From a virus: a stretch of 20,861 nt of DNA. Below are positions 1-8,784 of this stretch, piece after piece. Location of the stretch: positions 1 to 20,861 of IMG/VR virus record IMGVR_UViG_3300025009_000977; one strand, given 5' to 3'. The notes beneath the pieces were generated by a model that was not told the origin of the DNA, searched no databases, and worked only from the letters and a program-made list of their open reading frames with translations. The number at the start of each line of letters is the position of its first letter. Positions within the stretch are counted from its first letter, which is position 1. The translations under genes and the position numbers were made by a program.

Positions 1-3000
1 CAGGAGAGAGTAGGACTCACGCCCGCGCACATAGACTCTCTCCTGGCTAAGCATGATAGTGGGACCGTTGAGACTGCACAATTCCAGTCCCTCTTAGACT
101 CCGCACCCAACGATACTATACGCGCAGGTCTACTTGCTACTGCAGCAGGTGCTAAACACCTCTCAATCGAGAACGCCGAGACTATACGTAAGACCGCAGA
201 AGCTAAAGCAAAAGAGCTTTCACACGCTAATGCTTTAACTTTAGCTGAGTCTCGGCGTACCGAACTCGCTGCTAAAATCGATCTTACACCTGACGAGGCC
301 GTTCAGCTTACTCTCCTTAATAAAGCTGGCGTAGACCCAATAAAACTCGGCCGCGCACTCAACAAGACTATAACAGAGGTCCCAGATTCTGCTAAGCCTG
401 TTCCTCCGCCGAGTACTGACCTTTTACACTCAGACGCCAAGACTCTTATTGATGCTCGTGCTAATGAGCTTGCTAACAAGAAGTTCAGAACAACTAGCGA
501 GAAGCATGAGCTTCTTAAGCTCGGCAAGATTCAGTCCGGTGGGTATAGGATTGGCGATGTAGCAAAGACTCTTGGTCGTACGGTCCTTAAAGATCCTAAG
601 GTCGCGACTCCTGTTACTGAGACTCCTGTTGTACCTAAGAATTACTTAACCGCACAGCCGGGTGACATAATTACGCTATACCGCGGTGAGAACTCAGAGA
701 ATACTAAAGACGGTGAATGGTGGACTACTGATAAAGCTAAAGCAGAACGGTACGGTGTAGTAACGGAAGTATCGCTTCCTGCTGAAGTAGCCGCAGCTCA
801 TGCGGCGATGGGACATCATGGTCCAGACGAGTATGTCTTCTCAGGTAAACGCCCTGCTGAACTCGTCAATACACAGACTACTGCTACTCCTGAAGACATT
901 GAAGCGCAGATCGCGGAGCAAGAAGCACCCGCTCCCGAGTTTGATCTTCTTGCTAATGAAGCTGGATCTGAGGTCAATGACATTATGTATGACCTCGCTG
1001 ATCAAGCCGTCGATACGCAGGATCAAGCGGATACCCGTGCTCGAGCTCAGAGATTCAAGACTCTCCAAGCTGCTGTACCTAACAACACCCCCTCCGCCTC
1101 TGCTGAAGTAGTACGCGCACCGCAGGGGGTTACTTCTACTGAGACCCCGACTCTTAAAGCTGCTAAGGCTAAAGTAGCAAAGAATAAAAAAGCCACAGCA
1201 CCTAAAGTCGCTAAGCCCAAGGTTGTCAAGCCTAGGGTTGCCAAAGTTGAGAAGCCCGCTAAAGCCGAGACGCCTAAGGTCGTCAAAGCGGAGAAACCCG
1301 TTAAAACTGAGAAGCCCAAAATTGAGAAGCCTAAGGTCGCAGCTAAAGCAAAAGCTGTTGAGGAAAAGAAGACTGCTAAAGAGACTACTAAAGTCTTGAA
1401 GCAGAGTAATGACGAGCGCGCAGCCACTGCAGCTGCGAAGGCTACTGCTGATGCGTTAGCTAAAAATGAGTCCCAAGCTAAGAAGGACGCCGAGAAAGCA
1501 AAGGCCCGTGAAGAGCTCAAGGCGCGTATAACCCCTGAAAAATATAATGAGTATCTCTCTCTGGTTGACGAGATTACGAGCTATACTACTAAGATTAACA
1601 GGGCTGCTCAGAAAGGTGACTTCCAAACGGCCAAAGCCTTAGATCAGTCTAGAAAGATAGCTCAGGCTCGTGTAGCAGCTATAAAAAGTGTACAAACGAC
1701 CGTCACTGATCAGAAAAAAGATACTAATACGATTGATCAGGCCTCTTCGAAAGTTGAGCAAGACTCAAATGTACAGATTCAGAAAGGGCAAGAAAAAGCG
1801 AGTGTAAATCAAGGCTCGCAAGGTAGTTCAGCAAAAGATGTAGAGTCTGAGTTGCAGACCAAACTCGGTGACACTTGGACCTCCCTCAAAACGCTCGGAG
1901 CAGCTAAGAAACCCGGTGGTGTAACTATAGTTAATACTGTTCCAGAGGCTCTTGAAGCAATAGGCTCTACTGTTTCAAGACGGAGTGCTAAAGATACTAC
2001 GACTCAAGCGCTGTATAATCCTAACACCGGGTTATCTGCGATAATAGCTAACAATATTGAGGTAGCTGACGCAGAAGGAATACTGCTTCACGAAGCTAGT
2101 GTTCATGCAATAGAGAATTCTACCCTGGATATGGAAGCTCTGGCACTGTTTAATAATAATAGGCCAACTCCATTTATGCAGTACGTGGAAGATTCACTCC
2201 GCGCAGGTGGGCTCCTTGATGAAGATGGTAATGCTACTGACGCTAATGAGGTGCGCGCCTACATAGTTGAGCATGCTATTAACCTCAGTCCTCAAAAGAC
2301 TGTTAACCAGAAGTTTTGGCAATGGCTCAGCTATAATCATCCTAGGATCGCCGCGTACTTGAAGAAAGTAGCTGCGGCTCTTGGGTCACACTTTAAGAGT
2401 CTAGGTGTCAAGATAGACGAGGGACAGTTAAACGAGGGACAGTTAAACGCGGCAGTAGCTAGTCTTGCAAAAGAAGCTAGGGATGCCCTGGGTAACGCTG
2501 TAAAGACTAAAGACGCGCGGGCTGAAGTCCCTGTCGTAGCATCTGTTAAGGGCTATAAGGAGAACGAAGACGGTGTCTTAGTCAAAGGCGAAGCTCCAGT
2601 AAAACCTGAGAACGTAATACCTCTGAGCTCTGTTAAAGCAGAGAAACTCTCTAAGCAAGACGCCGAGGCTCTTAAAGTCCTTAAAAACTTATTTCAGAGT
2701 AGACATAAGACTCTCGAGGAAGCCGCAGCTGAGGTTATAGATGACTTTGTTATCTCTACGTCAAATCCAGCCATGCGTAAATACTATGAGCTTACGCAGC
2801 GGATTAGTAGTTATAAGAGAGACAAGAATAACCAGACGTCAACAGTTTTTGATCGGATAGTTAGCTCACCTGAGTTTTACTTCCCTAAGACTTCAGCGGG
2901 TAAAAAGATTCTGCAAGCCGCTGTTGATGACTCCGATATACGGTACCGTGCGCAGAAACAAGTGCTTGGTGATTTTCTGGATAAGGCGAACTTGATTCTT

Positions 3001-5577
3001 AAAAAGAAGCCTAAGGTTTACGCCGCAGTTAATAAGTATTTACTTGACACTGATAAAACCGGAGTAGGCTTCAAGCTTCGTAAAAATGGTGAGACCTGGG
3101 AGGTTAGAGACCGTAAAGATAAAGTCGTCGCTACACATATGGACGAGGGCGCTGCAAATGCAGATCTTGTTAATGCTGAGCAGGAATGGCTTAAGACGCA
3201 GCTTATATCAAAGGATGCGCGGGATCTGATTCTCGAAGCCCGGCTTCTTACCAACAGAGCTTTCGATATTCTTATTGCGGATATGCGTAAGCAGATTACT
3301 CGAGCTACTGAGAATGGACTTGACGAGCCCACCGCTATGTTCGTAGACGCGGATGGCAAGACTAATGAAGTATCGCTTACCGAGCTCATCGCTAATATGG
3401 GTGATCTTCGAGGTACCTATTTTCCTCGTGAACGCGTAGCACGAAACTTTCATCTCGTAGCTGAACAAGAGGGTAAGCCTAGTATCCTCGAAACATTTGA
3501 TTGGCACTTCGTTGAGAATGAACTTGGCAATAACCGTGTTCAGATGATGAAGCGTGCTTTTAATAACGCAGCTCCTGCTGGCCGACGATACCAAGAGTTA
3601 CTGAAAGCAGGTTACAAGGCTGAGAATATTAATATCAAGCCCGTGACTTCACCGACAGAGCTCTTATTTGACCTTCCAGGTGTTCTTGCTTCTCTCGACG
3701 CGATTTTTAGTTCTGCTACTGAGAAGATGAATATCGACAGTCTCGAAGAGTCTGATAAACTCTGGATGGGTACTGTTGATAAAGCCCTAGCTCTACGCGT
3801 TGCTGATATCTATAAGGCTAAGGGTAACTTTAGCTCTAGGATGTCTCGAGCTGATAAGCTATGGGAAGGGTATGAGCCTGACATGATTCGTGCTCTTACA
3901 AGCTACGCTTCACGAGTATCTACGGGCGTAGCCAAGAGAACTACAGCTCGTAAAATGCTTGAGGCCCTAACTGGTCGAGGTGTATCCTGGAAGCAATACC
4001 AAGCACAAGCAGAGAAAGCTAAACAGAAGGTGACTTACCAGGATTACTTAGCATATGTTAAGTCTCAACGGGTAAGCCCGACACAGCAGAAGATGATGTA
4101 TGAAGACCTGCGTCAGTACATCAAGTACTTCTTATCACCAGATGACGCGCTTGGTAGAGCTATAGGTTACTTTAAAGCTGCTACGGTTCTTAAGTACCTC
4201 GGCTTCCGTGTAGGCTCGGCCGCAGTTAATATGACAACCATGGCTATGTCCGTACCCGCTACGATCGCCGGACATACCGGGGCTAATCTGTCAACAGTCT
4301 TTAAGAATATCGCTAGCGCTAGTAAGTCATACCTGGCGTACAAGCATAACCAGTTAATACAAAGGGGATATAAGTTTCTTGGTAAGCCTATGTTGGTGAA
4401 TGAAGCTGACAACGCCATCCTGAATACGATTTATGATAATGGGTGGGCCGAGGCACAGTTCAATCATGACGCAGCTCAGGCTATGACAGGTAAAGTCGGC
4501 GAGTCTATGAATAACCTCATGGCCGCTGCAATGTATATGTTCGGTGCAGTTGAAGAAGCAAACAGAGCTATAACGATTCTTGCAACTTACAAGTCTCAGC
4601 CTGCTACCCTGGGTATGGGCGATAAGCTGGAGCTCTCCAAGCATACCTCGGATAGAGCTCACGGCATTTACGGTAAAGCTGCGAAGCCTTGGCTGGTGCA
4701 GCGGTATAGATTCTTGGATGCTACGTATACGTTCCAGAAATTTCAGCATACGTACCATCTGAATATGCTCGAGCTCTTCGGAAAGTATAAGTCCCCTAAG
4801 GCTGTAGCGTTTATGGGATTGATGCCACAGCTGGTAGCAGGAACCTCAGTGACCGCAACTCTCGGCTTTGCTATAGCTTCTCTGTTTGGCGCCGATGATC
4901 CAGAAGAAGAATACACAACTCTTCTGGCTAAGCTCCTTGGTGATAGTGACTTTGCTGAGTCATTTGCCAAGTTCGGTGTAGTAGGCGCTGCTTTGGGTGT
5001 TAACCTTAAAGGCTCACTTGAAGTTAAGTCGCCGTTCCCGTCTACCCTAAGCGAGCTCTTCGGTGCGCCACAGGCTCTCGTGACGGACACTATAGAGGGT
5101 ATAGGCGCTATATCCAGGGGTGAGGGTAGAAGAGGCGCTGAACAGCTTTTGCCTACCGCTTTAGCAGGACCGCTGAAAGGTCATCGAGAAATGACTGAGG
5201 GCGTCACCAAGAGTAATTACGCGCCGGTCTTTGATCAGGGTAATGTAGTTAAAGCGTCTCCAGTAGACTTCGCTAAACGGTTTCTTAGTTTTAATCCTAC
5301 TGAGGTTTCTGATATACGAAACACCGCATGGAGGGCAGACGAGATTCGGCGTAAGTATACTACAGCGCGGAGTAAAGTCTCAGCTCGGTATAACAGACTT
5401 ATTATCCAGAGAGTACCTGGAGATGATGCTCAGTGGGCTGAATTCTGGAAGTCGGTAGCTCAGTATAACAAGAAAGCGGCTCATGCTAATCCTAGATACA
5501 TGATTCCATTCATTGACACGGATTGGCTCTCAGGTCAAGACAAGCGTAACTTCAAGCCTAACAAGTACACGAAGTAG
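1..5577 (+). CDS. Giant polyvalent virion (probably ejected) polyprotein, 5'-partial
   Basis: The frame is open from base 1 with no stop, so the gene starts outside the window; the ATG at 808 is internal. The visible part is 1858 residues. Seen in order: an ADP-ribosyltransferase-like segment with Arg at residue 228 (LYRGE), WWTTD at 240-244 and Glu at 277; a Lys/Ala/Pro-rich histone-H1-like linker at about 381-460; a charged, probably coiled-coil stretch to about 570; a zincin motif HEASVH at 697-702; and a YFPRERV motif near 1139. Hydrophobic stretches at about 1391-1430 and 1601-1632 lie in a C-terminal third that resembles the large polyvalent-protein-associated domains of phage polyproteins. 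Such proteins are usually virion components thought to enter the host with the DNA. The family call is confident; the separate enzymatic activities are inferred from motifs only. Confidence 0.8.
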   Translation, partial: QERVGLTPAHIDSLLAKHDSGTVETAQFQSLLDSAPNDTIRAGLLATAAGAKHLSIENAETIRKTAEAKAKELSHANALTLAESRRTELAAKIDLTPDEAVQLTLLNKAGVDPIKLGRALNKTITEVPDSAKPVPPPSTDLLHSDAKTLIDARANELANKKFRTTSEKHELLKLGKIQSGGYRIGDVAKTLGRTVLKDPKVATPVTETPVVPKNYLTAQPGDIITLYRGENSENTKDGEWWTTDKAKAERYGVVTEVSLPAEVAAAHAAMGHHGPDEYVFSGKRPAELVNTQTTATPEDIEAQIAEQEAPAPEFDLLANEAGSEVNDIMYDLADQAVDTQDQADTRARAQRFKTLQAAVPNNTPSASAEVVRAPQGVTSTETPTLKAAKAKVAKNKKATAPKVAKPKVVKPRVAKVEKPAKAETPKVVKAEKPVKTEKPKIEKPKVAAKAKAVEEKKTAKETTKVLKQSNDERAATAAAKATADALAKNESQAKKDAEKAKAREELKARITPEKYNEYLSLVDEITSYTTKINRAAQKGDFQTAKALDQSRKIAQARVAAIKSVQTTVTDQKKDTNTIDQASSKVEQDSNVQIQKGQEKASVNQGSQGSSAKDVESELQTKLGDTWTSLKTLGAAKKPGGVTIVNTVPEALEAIGSTVSRRSAKDTTTQALYNPNTGLSAIIANNIEVADAEGILLHEASVHAIENSTLDMEALALFNNNRPTPFMQYVEDSLRAGGLLDEDGNATDANEVRAYIVEHAINLSPQKTVNQKFWQWLSYNHPRIAAYLKKVAAALGSHFKSLGVKIDEGQLNEGQLNAAVASLAKEARDALGNAVKTKDARAEVPVVASVKGYKENEDGVLVKGEAPVKPENVIPLSSVKAEKLSKQDAEALKVLKNLFQSRHKTLEEAAAEVIDDFVISTSNPAMRKYYELTQRISSYKRDKNNQTSTVFDRIVSSPEFYFPKTSAGKKILQAAVDDSDIRYRAQKQVLGDFLDKANLILKKKPKVYAAVNKYLLDTDKTGVGFKLRKNGETWEVRDRKDKVVATHMDEGAANADLVNAEQEWLKTQLISKDARDLILEARLLTNRAFDILIADMRKQITRATENGLDEPTAMFVDADGKTNEVSLTELIANMGDLRGTYFPRERVARNFHLVAEQEGKPSILETFDWHFVENELGNNRVQMMKRAFNNAAPAGRRYQELLKAGYKAENINIKPVTSPTELLFDLPGVLASLDAIFSSATEKMNIDSLEESDKLWMGTVDKALALRVADIYKAKGNFSSRMSRADKLWEGYEPDMIRALTSYASRVSTGVAKRTTARKMLEALTGRGVSWKQYQAQAEKAKQKVTYQDYLAYVKSQRVSPTQQKMMYEDLRQYIKYFLSPDDALGRAIGYFKAATVLKYLGFRVGSAAVNMTTMAMSVPATIAGHTGANLSTVFKNIASASKSYLAYKHNQLIQRGYKFLGKPMLVNEADNAILNTIYDNGWAEAQFNHDAAQAMTGKVGESMNNLMAAAMYMFGAVEEANRAITILATYKSQPATLGMGDKLELSKHTSDRAHGIYGKAAKPWLVQRYRFLDATYTFQKFQHTYHLNMLELFGKYKSPKAVAFMGLMPQLVAGTSVTATLGFAIASLFGADDPEEEYTTLLAKLLGDSDFAESFAKFGVVGAALGVNLKGSLEVKSPFPSTLSELFGAPQALVTDTIEGIGAISRGEGRRGAEQLLPTALAGPLKGHREMTEGVTKSNYAPVFDQGNVVKASPVDFAKRFLSFNPTEVSDIRNTAWRADEIRRKYTTARSKVSARYNRLIIQRVPGDDAQWAEFWKSVAQYNKKAAHANPRYMIPFIDTDWLSGQDKRNFKPNKYTK
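2419..2448 (+). repeat. 15-bp in-frame tandem duplication in the polyprotein gene
   Basis: The unit gagggacagttaaac occurs twice head to tail (2419-2433 and 2434-2448). It duplicates five residues (EGQLN). The copies are identical, which suggests recent slippage in a linker-like part of the polyprotein just after the metallopeptidase region. Confidence 0.9.
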
Positions 5578-5602
5578 TACAAGATAGGTATAATATTTTA
5601 CT

Positions 5603-5638
5603 AGAAGTATTTACTTCTGGTCAAAAACTTGGTATAAT
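5603..5638 (+). promoter_or_regulatory. Extended -10 promoter overlapped by a palindrome
   Basis: TATAAT at 5633-5638 is preceded by TGG, giving an extended -10 (TGnTATAAT). A -35-like TTTACT lies at 5610-5615 with a 17-bp spacer. The -35 sits inside a 7-bp inverted repeat with a 2-nt centre (5603-5618, AGAAGTA/TACTTCT), which could be an operator. The site fills the 118-bp gap after the polyprotein and points at the tail genes from 5696. A small leader hairpin (AGTCC/GGACT, 5647-5661) and an AGGAGG ribosome site (5682-5687) follow. No clear terminator was seen in this gap. This is a motif match only. Confidence 0.55.
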
Positions 5639-5695
5639 CAAAATAAAGTCCTTACAGGACTACGCGGAGTTTAATAAACTTAGGAGGCTTATCTG

Positions 5696-6052
5696 ATGGA
5701 TGCTTTTAGAATTACTCCGGACCTTGCTGGCGGAACCGCTTTATCCGGTACTGAGGCTATAGACCTTACTGTACAAGTTCCTTTTACATATAGACTCGCA
5801 GAGGCTCGGCTTACTCTTGGTGCGGTGTCTGCAGACCTCGGTGACCTGTCAATTACACTCGACTCTGAACTTGGTGCTGGGTTTGATAATGTTATATCAA
5901 CTCCTGATCCAGATGAGGACCTAGCCGCAACTACGAGCTTCCGGTACGCCGATATAGTTCCGCCTATTATCTTTCCAGGTGATGCTATTAAAATAGCTTG
6001 GCCAAATGTAGGTGGTAAAGCCTGGGCTCTTGACATCATCGGCGTAAGATAA
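5696..6052 (+). CDS. Small conserved-looking structural protein, unknown
   Basis: The product has 118 residues. The start has an AGGAGG site 8 bases upstream and follows a strong candidate promoter. It is acidic and rich in alternating hydrophobic and Thr/Ser residues (for example LGDLSITLDSELG), which suggests a mostly beta fold. It has no Cys, no signal peptide and no membrane helix. It lies between the giant virion polyprotein and the tail fibre, 13 bases before the next gene, so a small virion role (tail/fibre adaptor or head decoration) is plausible. That role is inferred from position; I do not recognise the family. Confidence 0.7.
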   Translation: MDAFRITPDLAGGTALSGTEAIDLTVQVPFTYRLAEARLTLGAVSADLGDLSITLDSELGAGFDNVISTPDPDEDLAATTSFRYADIVPPIIFPGDAIKIAWPNVGGKAWALDIIGVR

Positions 6053-6065
6053 GCTAAGGAGCTCT

Positions 6066-7823
6066 ATGAATATAATAGCTCCAGAAAGACCTCGTAGATT
6101 AATGACCAATGGTCGTGGATCCGGGGTCTATAATGGTTTACGTAAAGTTGGCGGTTATCCATCCGACCTGCTCTACTACTACTCCCTCTCGCCGACAGTC
6201 ACAGACGCCAACGCCCTCCGCCCACGCAAGGGTGACCCACTCACTTACAGTGAGACCGCAGACACCCCAGACCGTGACGGCGTAGACTCCCCCGGACCGC
6301 ATGTCTATTTCAGCCCTGAAGGTTATCTCTGGGGCATCGGAGGGCAGGTTGTGGCAGGGCAGGAAATCAGCAAGGTAATGACGGATGCGGAGTTGGCTGC
6401 GCTTGGCTCCGGTATTTATACACAGTTTATTCCACACTCTGAGCCAAGTTTGTTGGTGCAGTTTTCGTCTCAGATCGGCATTTCTATTGCGGCGTCTGCT
6501 GGAGAGATGGCAGCGCTTGCGGAAAACGTGATTGTTTTTGGGGACAATTCCACTCAAAGGCTGGCGTATCAGGACATAGACAACGTGTCAACATCCCAGA
6601 TTATCTCTGCATACGTGTCAATGGATGACGGGAACGCGCCAGTTATCGGGAGTTCTATATCGACAGGGGATTTTTCCCTTGTAGCAAACTCAACAATACT
6701 TGCTATCGGCGTAACTATAACGCACGTCTCAGGGAGTATTTACCGTGTGTCAGCAACCCGGGCAGCTACTGGAGTCGGGGCTAAATTCGGCATTGCTAAA
6801 TATGTAGGGCAATCTGCGCGGTCGTTTAAAATCACCAGGATCAACGTCACACGTACCGGAAGTTTGGAAGAGTATGTTAAAACGATTGGTGTGGCAGCGA
6901 CCGGCGGCAAAGCAGTGATGACGGTATCCTGCCTGATCGTTCCAGGGTTCAACGGCGCAGATCTTCCTGACAATACGTTCAATATCCCTGTGATGGCAGC
7001 AAACGGAGTTGCAGGGTATGTGCCTATAGGTATGGCCAAATCAGGGTCAAGCATGACCGTGGTATCCAGCGATGGCGTGTCCTTCGCAAGCATGGCAGCA
7101 TCTGTCAATGACGGCGAACCTCTCCTTGTCTGCATGAGGACGAGTGCTGACGGGACACAGTTTCAGGTCGGCTCAAGGCTCTACAATCCTGATATGTCAC
7201 CTGACGATGCGTCCATAGTTTGGGGAAGTCTGACAACCTCTGACGGCCAGTTTGACCCGATTGAGAGTTTTCAGATATTCCTCGACACGCTACATGAAAC
7301 CTACGTGCGGATGATTCAGATCTGGAACAAATCATGCACGGATGCTGAGATACTGAAATATGTGCCTGGGGTGCAGGAGGTTGAATTTCCAACTGAGGAC
7401 CTTGTGGCTGCATTTTGGGTCGCAAACAATTTGGTTGATAGTATCGGCTTATTGAGCATTACCATGACAACCGGAACGATTGCAGATTTGCCGAATGCAA
7501 CGTGGGGCTTCCCTTCCGATGCGGCCACACTACAAGCTGACTCAGACCTCGGAGGTGATGCCTTCTTCGACTCAGCTAATGCGATGGCTCCGATAGTCAG
7601 GTCAGGCGCTGAGTGGTACGCGCTGCTCAACGAGACACACGTCTGGATTGGGTTTCATCTGACGAGAGGCGGGATTGTTATCTATACGAACAGCATGGCA
7701 GCTAAAGAGACTCAGATACTGAATTACCTTGGACGGTATTCTCCCGTTGTGAGCTTCAACGAGCTGACAGAAGAACAATTCAATGCGCTGACAGAAGAAC
7801 AATTCAATAATCTGAGTATTTGA
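6066..7823 (+). CDS. Tail fibre / receptor-binding appendage protein
   Basis: The product has 585 residues, with an AAGGAG site about 6 bases before the ATG. The first 25-30 residues (RPRRLMTNGRGSG region) are basic and match the base use of the upstream phage genes. The rest is Gly/Ser/Thr-rich, predicted beta, with jelly-roll or carbohydrate-binding character: a module at about 185-265 (AYVSMDDG ... GSIYRVSATRA) and a LamG-like stretch at about 290-420. The C-terminus ends in two tandem 8-residue repeats beginning LTEEQFN. A conserved N-terminal anchor joined to a variable binding part is typical of phage fibres. Position after the virion polyprotein and before a lectin and a beta-helix protein supports host-surface binding. 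The exact fold is not shown by sequence alone. Confidence 0.7.
   Translation: MNIIAPERPRRLMTNGRGSGVYNGLRKVGGYPSDLLYYYSLSPTVTDANALRPRKGDPLTYSETADTPDRDGVDSPGPHVYFSPEGYLWGIGGQVVAGQEISKVMTDAELAALGSGIYTQFIPHSEPSLLVQFSSQIGISIAASAGEMAALAENVIVFGDNSTQRLAYQDIDNVSTSQIISAYVSMDDGNAPVIGSSISTGDFSLVANSTILAIGVTITHVSGSIYRVSATRAATGVGAKFGIAKYVGQSARSFKITRINVTRTGSLEEYVKTIGVAATGGKAVMTVSCLIVPGFNGADLPDNTFNIPVMAANGVAGYVPIGMAKSGSSMTVVSSDGVSFASMAASVNDGEPLLVCMRTSADGTQFQVGSRLYNPDMSPDDASIVWGSLTTSDGQFDPIESFQIFLDTLHETYVRMIQIWNKSCTDAEILKYVPGVQEVEFPTEDLVAAFWVANNLVDSIGLLSITMTTGTIADLPNATWGFPSDAATLQADSDLGGDAFFDSANAMAPIVRSGAEWYALLNETHVWIGFHLTRGGIVIYTNSMAAKETQILNYLGRYSPVVSFNELTEEQFNALTEEQFNNLSI
7763..7808 (+). repeat. 24-bp tandem repeat at the fibre C-terminus
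   Basis: A 24-bp unit starting gctgacagaagaacaattca is present at 7763-7786 and again, for 22 bases, at 7787-7808. It encodes LTEEQFNA then LTEEQFNN. The identical copies lie directly before the stop codon. Confidence 0.9.
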
Positions 7824-7830
7824 GGGCATT

Positions 7831-8784
7831 ATGAAAAAAAGAATATTATGTGGACTCACCCTACTTCTTCTGGCCAGTCCGGTACATGCAGACCAGATTA
7901 CTTTGCACGAAACTATTGCTGATCTTGGTGGACCCTTTGGGAATGATTTCAACCTAACAATGTTTGAAAACTGGATCAACCAGGGCTTGATGAACACCGA
8001 AATTTATGGCCTGGCTGCTGATATCCAAACATCTCTTGGGATTGCAGCAGGAGTAGAACATTTTGGGACGTTCACCGGGGCAGTAATTACCGACAACCAA
8101 ACGCTTAAAACAGTGCTTCAGGAACTCGAAACAGCCGTTGAGGGTATAGAGGTCGGTGGGCTTGCTGATCTTGATGACCTCCCCGGCGATACGGTTGATG
8201 ATAACCTGATAGATTTTGCATTGCTTGAAGGTGTCCAAGAAAGTCTCCCCACATGCACTATAGATACGGAGATGCTCGAATGGGATACCACAACCTCGGC
8301 TTGGGTATGTGTTGCTCTGCCATCTATTGAGGTCCAAAAAACGGCACCACTTACCGTCGGGGATAACAATGTAGTCGGGTCAACTTTAGCCTTGATTGGA
8401 GATACAGACGGAGACGGCAAGGCCAATGTTCTCGACATGGGCGCAGGGATGGTCAAGACTGATGCGGATGGGGTCGTCTCGGCAATCACTCCAGGCACAG
8501 GAGTGGAAACATTTATTGTCACTCCCTCAACAACGAACTTCTTCTCAATGTTGACCGGAGAAGGGGCGTTTGCTGCGACCTTGTTTGGCTATGCAGATGC
8601 CGGGGAAGTAAGAACCGGATTAAGTCTTGTCCCCGGAACAAATGTCCAGGTGTATGATGTGGACCTTGATGACCTCGCAGACGGTTCACTCACAGCCAGT
8701 AAGGTTGGCGATGGCCTCTATGTAGCCGATGACTGCACCTCTGTATCAACTCCTGCAACGGGGGCAATATGTTTCGAATATTAA
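7831..8784 (+). CDS. Signal-peptide-bearing fibre-like protein with dockerin-like Ca loop
   Basis: The product has 317 residues. The N-terminus is a textbook Sec signal: MKKR, a Leu-rich core, and SPVHA before a likely cleavage after residue 20. The mature part is acidic, with collar-fibre-like phrases such as LADLDDLPGD (111-120) and VQVYDVDLDDLADG near the end, as seen in phage tail fibres. Residues 191-202 (DTDGDGKANVLD) fit a dockerin/EF-hand calcium loop with Asp at 1, 3, 5 and 12; only one copy is present. It starts 7 bases after the fibre gene and overlaps the next gene by 16 bases. Export to the periplasm or cell surface is unusual for a tail gene. Alternatively the segment stays uncut and acts as a hydrophobic virion anchor. 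The specific function is unknown. Confidence 0.65.
   Translation: MKKRILCGLTLLLLASPVHADQITLHETIADLGGPFGNDFNLTMFENWINQGLMNTEIYGLAADIQTSLGIAAGVEHFGTFTGAVITDNQTLKTVLQELETAVEGIEVGGLADLDDLPGDTVDDNLIDFALLEGVQESLPTCTIDTEMLEWDTTTSAWVCVALPSIEVQKTAPLTVGDNNVVGSTLALIGDTDGDGKANVLDMGAGMVKTDADGVVSAITPGTGVETFIVTPSTTNFFSMLTGEGAFAATLFGYADAGEVRTGLSLVPGTNVQVYDVDLDDLADGSLTASKVGDGLYVADDCTSVSTPATGAICFEY

Noticed and set aside
1047-1520. 157-codon minus-strand frame
   Set aside because: It is the mirror of the Lys/Ala-rich codons of the polyprotein, giving a low-complexity Ala/Leu/Phe product.
808-5577. Start of the polyprotein at ATG 808
   Set aside because: The frame is open without a stop back to base 1 and the upstream part continues the ART-like motif across this ATG, so 808 is internal.
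5589-5594. First TATAAT after the polyprotein
   Set aside because: No -35 at a proper distance and no extended -10; the second TATAAT is much better.
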